This document shows, in pieces, positions 34,205-44,946 of a stretch of 64,000 nucleotides of DNA. Each line of letters opens with the position of its first letter. Position 1 is the first letter of the stretch. The notes below the pieces were generated by a model, which did not search any database, had not been told where the DNA came from, and worked only from the letters and a program-made list of their open reading frames with translations. Made by a program: the position numbers and the translations under genes. Location of the stretch: the NCBI GenBank assembly GCA_026724425.1, contig JAIUCV010001272.1, forward strand, positions 1 to 64,000, read 5' to 3'. The DNA comes from Erythrophleum ivorense (taxonomy: Eukaryota; Streptophyta; Magnoliopsida; Fabales; Fabaceae).

Positions 34205-34651
34205 TGTAAAGTCTCACATCAGCTGGAAAGGGCCTATGGCTAGCCCATATAAGTGGGGGAGAATCCCTCCCCACTGAGGTGCGCTTTTCCCATAAGTTAA
34301 ATGGGAAGGGATAAACCCCAATGAACCGGGAAGGCAAGGTCAAAGACCCATGAACTGGGAAGGAATGGATAATACCTTGGTGGCTCTGTATGTGTTGGTA
34401 TTAGAGTAATCTTGGCCCATGTGCGACCCGAGGATGGGTCGACCCAAAAGGGGGGTAGATTGTAAAGTCCGACATTGGCTGGAAGGGGCTTATGGCTAGC
34501 CCATATAAGTAGGGGAGAATCCTTCCCCACCAAGGCGTGCTTTTCCCGTGAGTTAAGCGGGAAGGGACAAACCCCAATGAACTGGGAAGGCAGGGTTAAA
34601 GACCCAAGAACCGAGAAGTAAGGGGACAATACCTTGGTGGCTCTATATGTG
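34205..34651 (+). mobile_element. TRIM-like element c with longer LTRs
   Basis: LTRs at 34205-34394 and 34461-34651 (about 190 bp), internal part 34395-34460. The LTRs carry about 50-58 extra bases (AACCCCAATGAACYGGGAAGG...) missing in elements a and b, so this is a subfamily. The primer site TGGTATTAGAGT is at 34396 and a purine run precedes the right LTR. Flanking pentamers do not match (CCCAA and TTTTA): the left neighbour is a minus-strand L LTR, the right neighbour a plus-strand one. Confidence 0.82.
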
Positions 34652-36168
34652 TTTTATGTTTTGGTATGATGCCTATGTTCCATGGAACCATAGTGATGCA
34701 TTATGTATTCAATGATGCCTAGAATATTTGTATTGATTTGCTTGAATGTAGAGAGGCCAAGAACCTTCTATCTTTGGTGAGGATGAGCCAAGAGCCCTTA
34801 AAAGTGATTGAGACCAAGAGAAAGTCTCCCAAGAGCAAGGCTTAGTTCATGGCCTTCGAGAAAAAGGGTGAGGCAACTCCAAAAACCTTAAAGAAAGTGG
34901 GTGAGGCTAATCGCATTCATTTGGCAAGCCTAAGTTGGTTATATCTGCTTTATGTAAATGCCAAGAATGTATTTTGCACCATTTTCCATATTAATATGCC
35001 ATGCATGCATCCTTAAGACTTGTATTACATTCTTTATACATGATTGAATGGAAGATGAGCTATTGAGATTCTTTGAATCTTATTCCCTCCTCTCCAATAT
35101 CTTAACATGCTAGAGGGAGCCAATGAACAAGGAAATGGAAGCCACCAAGTGAGGAGATGAAGCTTTAATCATAACGCTTTTAATTTTATTTATGTTGTAA
35201 CCAAAGGAGTGGCATATGATGTAATCTGTTGTTAGAATTGATGCACAATGAATAGAACATGTGTAAATATCCTAATAGATGATATATATATGAAATTTGT
35301 GGACAAATGGAATGTATTGCAATTTTTGGGTATGGAATGCCAAGACTAGCCTTATGGAAATGTGTGTATGGTATGGGGGTGAGAGTGTGAGTTCCTGAAT
35401 TTTGGGTTTTGTACACCTCTAAGACAAGTTTAAAATGTCATTTTGGTACAATCTCACATGCTCAAATGGCCACACAAGCTTGGGAAGCAAATTTGGACCC
35501 TTTGATACCATTATGGAGCTCAAAAATGACCAAAATGGAACCCTATAGCACAAACTGACCAAATGAAGGAATTTGCCCATGAAATTTTGTAAAAATGTAG
35601 GGCTCATCAAGAGCTTTCTAGAATGGTAAAGTTTGTTAGTTTTTTATTTTTGTGGAATTAATTAGACATTTTCAAAGTTTTCTGCAAAATTCTATGATAG
35701 TTCCAGAATTTAATCTAACCTTTGGACTATTTTGGATGTCAAACGTCCTCTGTGATGAATGTTATGGTCTGGGCATATTTTTAGTGTGAAGTAGACATCC
35801 ATAGATTCCCAGAATAACCAAAATTGCATGATTTTTATTTTTTTAAAATTAGTTATGACTTTTCAAAGTTTGACCAGAAAAGAGGCCAAATCTGGCCAAA
35901 AAATATACTTGATTATTTTGAGCTCCATTTCGGTTTCTATGAGTTGTGGGCATGATTTTGAGATGAAAATGAGTTGTATTGATGTATTTAAATATGAGAA
36001 TGTATAGCATGAGCTCACACGGTCCACGTGACACTGAATGAAATTTTTAAGTACGACGCAACACAAAGAAAGTTACTATTTTTTCCTTTTTGCCTTATAT
36101 CTTTATGAATATAATGATGTGAGGTATGTATACATGTGATATGATAAGTTAGAAGTTATGGTGTTACA
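34652..36168 (+). repeat. L-family LTR, 3' half (copy J)
   Basis: Starts in the region just before the minisatellite (about 34750-34920) and runs to GGTGTTACA at 36168, with CGACGCAACACAAAG near 36055. The next five bases, GCATT, are a near match to GTATT at the broken end of copy H, suggesting that whatever J belongs to was inserted between H and K. Confidence 0.72.
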
Positions 36169-37729
36169 GCATTCATGAATGTGGGATAGCCAAAATGAGA
36201 TGCATGGTATTTAGTACCATTTGGGAAATTCATATATGTTGTAATTATGCTTTCAAATTTGCCCAATAGGTGCCAAAACCTAAAGAAGGCCATTTGGACC
36301 AAGTTGGTGTCTTATAAGATGCAAAAATGACCATAATGGTGAGCTATAACAAAATTTATCCAAATGAGTTCTTCTTAATCTAAAATTTGGCATACACATC
36401 GGTCTTGTTGAGAGCTTTTTAAGAAGCTAAAGTGCATAATATTAGGAGGTTTACAGAATTTTTGGCGAATTTTTGAAGATGGCTGAAAATTCAAAAAATG
36501 ATAGTGGGACTGTTCATATGGTTTACCTTTGTCATTCATGCATCAAATGATGTATAGGGAGAAACTAGACATTCATAGTGAACTATACCAACTAGAAGCA
36601 CCTCAATTGGATGTCTAGAGAGGGAGATATGAATTTTTGAAATTTTTGTTCTATTATAAGCGTATAATCAGACCTTTATCACTATTCCATCAAATTTCTA
36701 GGTCTGAATGCATTTGAATTGATCTGAAATTATTTTTTCCCTCTATTTAATATCTATAGCTTTTCAAATTGGTATAGTTTGCATGGATTGAATTTTTGTG
36801 AAATTAGTTATGCATTTTTGAAGTTTATATTAGTAAGTTGTATCAGAAATGCTGGACAGTCTGATCTTTGCTAACTTTTCTATTGTCAAATGTGATCAAG
36901 ATGAGGGGTTGTGTGGCTTGGAATTATTTTTATTGTAAAGTTAACATCTAGAGCTTCTCAAAAAGCTATGGGTTGCTTGATTTCAAATTTTTTAGATTTA
37001 GTTATAATTTTTCAAAATTGCTAGTAGAAAACAGAAATTCTGACCCAAGGCAAAACGTGAATATTTCTGGTTTTTAGCTCTTGATATGTGGTTTAAGAAA
37101 AGTTTTGGGATGTTTATGATTGGTCTAGATGGAAAATAAATAGAGAATGTTGTTAGTGAGTTCTCTGATTCATAGAGCGAAACGTGAATTTTTAAAACAC
37201 TATACAATGCAAGAAAATACAATATTTTTATTCTCTTTTCTTGATTTCTCTTTGTTATGCATGAAAGTTACCTTGAATATGGAAATATGGAATCTAATAA
37301 AGTATAGTGTGACATGTTCCTGTTTTAGTCTAGACTTATTTTTAGCATAAAGAAGATATCTATAGCTTTCCAGAATGGTATAGTGTGCTTGATTTCGATG
37401 TTTCTAGAATTAGTTATGATTTTTCAAAGTTCATGACAAAAAGTTGGCACACCAATCCAAGGCTGCACATGTAATTTTTATGTATATGGTTCATGAGCTC
37501 GAGTTTTTGGCCATATCTTGAGATGGTTTTGAGTTGTATTTGTGTATTTAAATAGGAGAATAAGATAGATGAATTCATATGGTCCATAGCACATGAAATG
37601 AAAAATTTATCCACAACATAACACGAAAATAATATAATATTTTAATGCCCATTTCTTGGAAAGCTTGTGTTATTTAAGGAAGTGTGACTAGAATTAAGAT
37701 GAGATAAGTTGTATAAATATGGTGTTACA
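36169..37729 (+). repeat. L-family LTR, 3' end (copy K), last piece of the E-H-K LTR
   Basis: Begins mid-LTR (GCATTCATGAATGTGGGATAGCC) and ends GGTGTTACA at 37729. It is followed by TCATT, the same pentamer that precedes copy C at 1793-1797, so K ends the large element that began at 1798. Confidence 0.78.
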
Positions 37730-39219
37730 TCATTTGAGAAAGTTTTAAATCTAATTTGGTTAAAACCAACGGCATTTATGAATTAGAGGATCTAAATTTC
37801 ATAATGGGAAAGATGGTTCTCAAAAAGGAGTTGAAATGAGCGCAAATGGAAAGAACTAAGAAAAGGGACAAAATTGAAATTTTGAAAAAGTTTTAAATGA
37901 GCCCCCTTGTGTCTTATTTACACACCCCACCTCCTCCTCCTTTCTTGACTAACCTAATTCTGCTCCAAAATAGAAGGGAGACCAGCTTGAGGAGGCACAC
38001 TAAAGGAAGAGCAAAGGAGGGAGAAAACATAGCAAAAAGTGTAAAAATTTCATGGATTTTCATATCTTCACCTTCACTAATCTTCTTCCTCTCTTTCTCC
38101 TCTTTTCTCCCATGATTTTGGTGACTAATTTATGGCTAGTTCAATAGGATAAAGTTAGAATTGGAAGGAGAAGCTAGAAACACTCGAAAGCTCATTGAAA
38201 AAGCTTTGAAATAAGGTAAGAACCATGGCCTTTTGTTGCTTCCTCTTGCTTGCTTTTCTTATGGGAGTTTCAGCCAAACCTAGGTCCACTCAATAGGGAA
38301 TGAATTCAAGCTAAAACAAGGTAGAGACAAGGGTTTTTAAATATAAGGAATAAGAATATTCAATTTGATTCAAATGACAAGCTTTAGAATTCAAGTTTTA
38401 AATTTTAGGGATTTTGTTGCACCTAGCCATTCTTGAAGCATTTTAAGGATAGTCTAGACTATGTAAGAGTATATATGAGTTCCTAAGACATCTTAAAAGC
38501 TTCACAAGTGCTAATTCCCTACAAAAAATCAAGCAAACTCCATGGGTCTAATTCCTTGAGCATGTTTAAGCCAAGGTAGAAGTAGCCCCTAGGGAGACTT
38601 TTAATTAATTCTAAGGTTAGGAATGGCCTAGATATGATTAATAAACATAAAGGGAAGTATTGGTTTGAATTTAGAAATCATGATTTGTGAGATGGAGACT
38701 TAGGTTCCTTTTTAAGACATAAAGAAGCAACTTAGGTCTAGGCTCCTTGAATTAAATTTGTGATGACTCCAAGGAGTCAAAATAGAGTCAAGAGACTTTG
38801 ATTGAATGAGAAATTAGAGCCAAGACCATGAATCCTAGGGGTTGCTTCATTATGCACTTATATGGAACCATAACCATGTCTTAAAATAAAGTAAGCTTGC
38901 ATGGAGTTTGTGTGAAGCTAGAACTTGTTTCAATGATGTAATTGTGTCTCATTTGATGTGTCTAGGCCAAGTGAACCAAGCTCCACTTAGTTTTGTGTGT
39001 ATGGCTAAGAAAGGGAAAGAAAAGACCAAGGAAGGAAGTTGTGATTTTTTATTCAAGGTAGCTTTTTAACCTTTCTCGCATGCATGTCTTGGATGTTTAG
39101 TGGTTATTAGCTGCTTGTGTGTATGTTTGAACCATGAGATATGTTTATAGCTTTTGATGAAATGCTATGGTACCATTATACTTCTTGAAATATGTTTTTT
39201 ACTGCATAATAACTTGAAT
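37730..39219 (+). repeat. L-family LTR (copy M), right half of the B/M LTR
   Basis: Begins TCATTTGAGAAAGTTTTAAA, continuing copy B (...GATCGATTCATT). It runs through the splice-donor-like sites (39056) and stops before the minisatellite. Near 39210-39220 it switches without any LTR terminus into an earlier position of copy N, a sign of recombination or deletion between two LTRs. Confidence 0.7.
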
Positions 39220-42200
39220 GGGAACCCTTAGAATAGTTGAAACCCCTCCGGTGAGTGATTTTAGTTGTCAGTTGATTGAAATTTTGATCGAATAGTTCAA
39301 AATGGTTTTAGATCCTTTTTGAGTGATTTCAAAGGCAATTCTTATGATTAAGAGCCTAAGGAATATGATGGAAAAGATAGATTTTGAAAAGGAGTTGAAA
39401 TGAGACCAAACGGATAAACCATGGATTAGGGACAAAAATGAAAAGTTAACTCTACCCTTTTGCTTTTAAAAACACGTCCAGCCCTTCTCCTTCCTCTCCA
39501 TTGATGTCTTTTTGGTCTGAAAGAGATTGGAAAGAGGCGCACAAAGGGAAGCACAAGAGAAAGGAGAAGAAAGCCAAGAAAGATAGGTAAATTCAAGGAA
39601 TTTCATGGCTTTCTCTTCTTTAAAGTTGTTCTTCTCTTCTTACTTCATCTTTCCATGGTTTTGGTGGATGAAATAGTTCTATTTTGGCCTTGAACCAGAG
39701 GGGAAGGATTAGAGTTTCAAAAAGGGACCAAGACCAAAGGAAGAGACTTTTGATGGAAGCTTGGATTCAAGGTAGATATCCTTGTAGCTTTACTTCTTCT
39801 TCTTGCTTCTTATATGTGAGAGTCATGGCCAAAAATAGAACCATTATAGGGGAGGAGTTTTTGTCTAAAAACAAGCAAGAATCCATCGATTTAGTATGTG
39901 GGCACCTAAGAATTGCAAAGAAATGAGAAGAAAAGCAAGTAAAATTCAAGTTAGGAAAGTGAAGAAGTCTTGAACATATTGTAAAAACTGATTTGATTCA
40001 TACATTCCCTAGCATATGTGAGTGTTTGTTTGAGTTCCTAAGACCCCTAGGAAGCCTCCCAAGTGACTCTCCCATCAAGGAAAAATTGGAAACCCCTTGA
40101 ACCCCAAATGCTTCCATAATGTTGGCCTAGGCTAGAAAAAGTACCAAGGGGGAGTTTTAATTTGTTTCAAACTTATTTTTAAGTCATGTAGGATGGAAGA
40201 AGATGAGAGGAAGCCTTGAAAAAATTTTAGAAGCCATAGATAGTGAGATGGAAGTGTAGGCTCCATAATGTAGCATAATGAAGCAACTCCTAACTAGGCT
40301 CCTTAAAATAATTGTGTGATGACTCCAAGAAGTCTAAATGGAGTCAAGAATCATAGATTGAAGGAGAGAAGGAAGCCAAGATCATGAATTTTTGTAGTTG
40401 CTTCATTAAGTGCCTTATCGAAGCATAATGGAGCCATAAACCAAAGTAGCATCATGTAAAGTGTGTATAATGCCGAGGCTTGTTCCTATGAGTAATTCAT
40501 GTTTCTTTTGGTGTGTCTAGGCCAAGAGAAATGATCTCCACCTTCTTAGGTGTGTGAGGTCAAGGGATAGACTCAAGGCTTAAGGAAAAAGTGTGTGAAT
40601 GCAACAAGGTAGCTCTCTCTCTTTTCTCCCCTGCATGAATAAATGTCTATATTATTTTTGAATGTGTGTATTAGTATTTTAAGCTATGAATTATATTTTA
40701 GTATGATGCCTATATTCCATGGAACCATAATATTGCACTATGTATTCAAATAATGCCTATAAATGTTGCATTGGTTTGCTTGAATGTGGAGAAGCCAAGA
40801 ACCTTTTATCTTCGGTGAGGATGAGCCAAGAACCCTTGGAAGTGGTTGAGACTAAGAGAAAGTCTCCCAAGAGCAAGGCTTAGTTCAAGGCCTTTAAGAA
40901 AAAGGGTGAGGCAAGTCCAAGAACCTTGAAGAAAGTGGATGAGGCTAATCCATTCATTTGGCAAGCCGAAGTATGTTATATGTGCTTTGTGTAAATGCCA
41001 AGAATGTATTTTGCACCATTTTCTATATTGATATGCCATACATGCATCCTTAAGACTTGTATTACATTCTTTATGCATGATTGAATGGGAGATGAGCTAT
41101 TGGGATTCCTAGAATCTCACTCTTCTCTCCCTATTACTTAATATGCCTAGGTGGATCAAGAGAGCAAAGAAATGGGAGCCACCACACTTGGAAGCAAGAA
41201 GATTAGCAATGGAGTTGTAAAATATTTGTATTATAGCCATATGGTTGTCACATGATGTATCTCCATAATGTATATGATGTATGAGCTTATGAATATTTGT
41301 AAAAGTATGGGTATATTGTATATGTATGAGAACTAGACCCGTGTGAAGGATATTTCATAAATTTGACTTTAATATGCCAAGTTATACAAGTATGGCTCTT
41401 GTATATATCTTAGTGTGGATGGCTGAGATTATGGAATCTGGGTTATTAGCCCTTTGAGACATGTTTGATAGAGTATTTTAATGCTTTCCCACGTGCTCAT
41501 GTGGCCATAGAATGAGAAGAAGCAAAAATAGACCCCTTGAGACCCCATATGAAGCTTAAAAAGGACATTTTGCAACCCTATGTCACAAACTGACCAAATA
41601 GACAAATTTCCTCATGAAATTTGGCATACATGTAGAGATCATCTATGGATTTTTGAGGAGCTAAAGTGCATAATTTTTTAAGGTCTAGGGAATATTTGGT
41701 GAATTTTTTAAGTTAGGAAATGTTCTGATTTGGGTCAGTGTACTGTAACGTTGGTCTGAAAATGAATCTGGGCAAACATGGGTCAAATGAGGTCCAATGG
41801 TCCTGAAATTTTACATGGAAAAAACTAGACATGCACAATGAGCTATAGAAACTTGAATCATCTCATTTGGAGGTCTAGAGAGAGAGAAATGAATTTTTGA
41901 AGTTATAACTCCCTGTCAATGACGCAGCAGGACCCTCAGCACTGTTCCATCGAGTTTCTCCAGTCTATTTTCATTCTCTGGGTCTGGAGCTATTTTTACC
42001 TTAATTTAGACATCTGTAGCTTTCTATATTGGTATAGTTTACTTGATTTTTATTTTTTGGGAATTAGTTATGAAGTTTTGAATTCCATATCAGTAAGCTG
42101 TAGCAGAACTCAAGAGCAGCCAGACCTTTCATACTTTTCGGTTGTCAAACGCAATCCACCTAGGTGTTTCATACCTGGAATTATTTTTACCTTATAATAG

Positions 42201-42567
42201 ACATACAGGGATTTTTGGGAAGCTATCATTTGCCTCATTTCTATTTTTATACATTTAGTTATGATTTTCAAAGTTGCTTCAAAATCTGCCATCTTGGGAC
42301 CCAAGGCAAAACGTGAGAATTAGTGATTTTTGGTTCTTGATCCGTGATTCATGTGAAGTTTTAAGATTTTTATGACTTGTAGGAATGGAAAATAATTAGA
42401 ATATGTTGTTGGTAAGTTTCTGGGGGTTCACAGATCGAAATTTGAATCCTCACCCCGACATAACGCCATTAAGTCATGATTTTAATGCAAAAGTCTTGGA
42501 ATTTCCTTGCTACTTTGTGTAATCCCTTGATTAAGGAAATTGATGCTAGGAATAATATGGTGTGACA
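39220..42567 (+). repeat. L-family LTR (copy N), start missing
   Basis: Enters at the 'GAAACCCCTCCGGTG' position and carries splice-donor-like sites (39588, 39770, 40608), the minisatellite (about 40785-40955), and the usual AT-rich 3' part. It ends AATATGGTGTGACA at 42567, one change from GGTGTTACA. It precedes the pol remnant, so it could be the 5' LTR of that element, but no tRNA primer site follows it. Confidence 0.68.
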
Positions 42568-43710
42568 GGAAGCACAAGAAATATACCTTTCAAGTTCTTG
42601 CAAAGAAGTTGGGTGCGTTCTCTTCTTCGACTCCGAGATCCACCTCTAGTTCGATTTCTTTGCTAGGAGCTATTCCCGCTCGGTTCTCTTCGAATCTTGA
42701 ACCAATTTAGCCTACCTTTCTTCAAGCCTTTCGCTCTTAATCTCTCCTTCAGTTCTACTTCCTCTCCAGTAGTCTAGAATCTCTCTCTATTTGAAAAGCT
42801 CTCACCAGCGACGCTCCTCTCTCTTGGCCTCGCTTCCTTTCCTTGATTCGAAAAAAATTCTTGAATCTCCCTTCTTCCCTCTCTTTCTCCTTCGATCCCT
42901 TCAACCCTAAATTCCTAGTTTATCCTTCTTGCTTACACTCTGCTTCTCTTCCTCTCTAATATAAAAAATAAAACTCCCTAATTTCTCTTTGCTCCATGTT
43001 GAATCTCCCTGTTAGTTTCTCTAACCCGAAACCGATCCCTAGAACCTCCTCAATCTCTCTTCTCTTTTGCCTCCAACCCTCCAGTCGCCTCTCTGCTTCA
43101 CCCTTTCTCCCTTCTCTCTTTCTTTCTCTCTCCTGTATCCGAGCCTTCGCCTCCCCCCTCTCTCGCACCTTTTCTCCCCAAAAGCCTCGTTTCTTTTCGT
43201 GCCTTCATGCGTCTTTGCCTCTCCCTGTTTGTGTGTTTGTCTGCCAGAAGACCGAATGGAGGGGGGACCAAGGGACCACCGGGTAGGGTTTGATCAAAGT
43301 GGATATTGGGCAGGTTGCTAATTTTTTTTTTGGGCTATGATTTTTTTTGTTTGGACTTAGATTAGGCTTTTTCTTCCTCTTTTCCCCTATTCTCTTCTCC
43401 TTTCTTTTTTCTTTTCTCCTTTTTTTTATTCTTTTTTTTTGTCTTTTTCCTTTTTAATTTTAATTTAACTTTGATTTTCATTTTTTTAAAAAAAATTTGG
43501 GTTGATATTGTTTTAAGGATGTTAGGCATTTCTTGGACCTCCTCTTCGGTTTAGGCTCAACAGGTGAAATATTCTTGATTCTTTTTTTTTATTTTGCTTT
43601 TGAATTTACCTTTTAAATTTTTTTTCTATCTATTTTCTTTCTTTTTCTAACTTCTTTTCCTTTTCAAACTTTCTATTTTATTTTTTTTATTTTCATATAT
43701 ATTTTTTTAA
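42568..43710 (+). other. Unclassified pyrimidine-rich stretch
   Basis: About 1.1 kb unlike anything else in the window: C- and CT-rich (many CTCTCT, TTCCTT and CTTCTC runs) up to 43260, a GGGGGGACCAAGGGACC patch at 43262-43278, then long T-runs to 43710. Frames such as 42996-43286 are low-complexity Ser/Leu/Pro and I do not regard them as genes. It lies where gag and most of pol of the chromovirus should be. It may be a 5' untranslated segment or another mobile element; the sequence alone does not decide. Confidence 0.4.
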
Positions 43711-43739
43711 TTTGATTTTGTTATTATTTTTGGAACATA

Positions 43740-43995
43740 CTCAGACAAAATATAGTGTTCACACAACCTGTATGATAATCCAAGAACAAGAACTCAGAGA
43801 GAAATTAAAAAATATGAATATTTCTTATCATATGCTTTTAGTTAAATTGTTACTGAGTGAGACTAGAATAAAGAATGACCTAAGAACTCAAATCTTAGAT
43901 GCCTAGAGAGAGGATGACAATTTAAACCAGATTAAGAGTGAGATTTCCCAAGGGAAGACCTTAGAATTTAGGGTATTTGAGGATGGTGTGGTAAC
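43740..43995 (+). pseudogene. pol: Chromovirus pol fragment: RNase H to integrase linker
   Basis: Encodes, in one frame with a stop at 43903 (TAG for Gln), a segment resembling the linker before integrase in Tekay/Del chromoviruses: a TRIKNDLRTQILDA stretch, REDDNLNQIKSEI, and FRVFEDGVV. It is cut at 43995 after GTAAC by an antisense LTR and resumes at 51002 in the same frame. Everything upstream (gag, protease, reverse transcriptase) is absent. Confidence 0.72.
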
Positions 43996-44946
43996 TGTAA
44001 TACCATATTAAGATAACACTTATTTTGCATTACAAATAGTCTAAAGTATCCATTTTCTTATATTCATCACTTATAACAACAGAAAGTGTCGTCCTTAAAA
44101 GCCAAATTAATTCATATCTAATTAAATGAATCATTTGGGCTTACTAACTTCATCTTCCATCCTTAACACACTTATTCAAGTAGAGACATCACAAATTGAA
44201 GCATGTAATTTAGGTTTAGGCCATACATATCAAATTCAAGATCACACTCTCAATTTCCATAAGTTCCATATTTTGTCACAAACTTAAGAAATTCATAACT
44301 TGAGCTAAAAAATTCCAAATCATGGAAACCAAAACTCTCTAGAAAGCTCAAGACATTATCTAACTACTATAAAAATTTTAGATCAAAACAATATCATTTG
44401 TCCTAAGAAATCCTAATGGAACCATAATTGGGTCTGTTTCTGATACTACAGCAAACATACAACTTTAAAAATTCATATCTCACCGTACAGAATTCCAAAT
44501 TGGGTGATCTTGATGGCTATGGAAACTTATGATGCCAACTATATTCTTATAGATTTTCATGAGCATTGGGCTTCATTTGTTCCTTCAAAGATATCAAAAA
44601 CCAAATTGACCAAATGAACAGTGCATTGATAATTTTTTACAAATTTTAGGTAACTTTGAAAAATCATAATAAATTCTCTAGAGCTCCAAAAATTTTATTC
44701 TTTAGCTCAATGAAAAGCTCTTGATGAGATCTAAATGCTTGTCAAATTTCATGCCAAAATTTGTCCATTTGTTCTAGTTTTGGTTCAAGGTAATAATGTG
44801 GATAAAAATGGCACCAATATAGTATCAAATGGTCCAAAATAACTTCCCATTTGATCACGTCCAAAAGTTCAAATACAACATATAGAAGCATCATAATAGG
44901 TCTAATTTATCATAGAGCTCAAAATCACCACGTCACTTATTCATAT
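43996..44946 (-). repeat. 3' part of an antisense LTR (piece 1), continued at 48644-48880
   Basis: Matches 48881-49860 of the neighbouring antisense LTR (AAAGTATCYATTTTC, TTCATCTTCCATCC, TTCATACAACAT blocks). It is split by the solo LTR at 44947, after CATAT; the second piece, 48644-48880, continues without loss. Confidence 0.75.

Noticed and set aside
34205..34651. TRIM-like sequences as a tRNA gene or structured RNA, because of the TGGTATTAGAGC stretch
   Set aside because: The stretch is the complement of the 3' end of tRNA-Met, not a tRNA body. It sits just after an LTR, the position of a primer binding site.
42996..43286. Reading frames in the pyrimidine-rich stretch as a possible small gene
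   Set aside because: Low-complexity Ser/Leu/Pro composition in two overlapping frames; no domain, and no supporting promoter or splice pattern.
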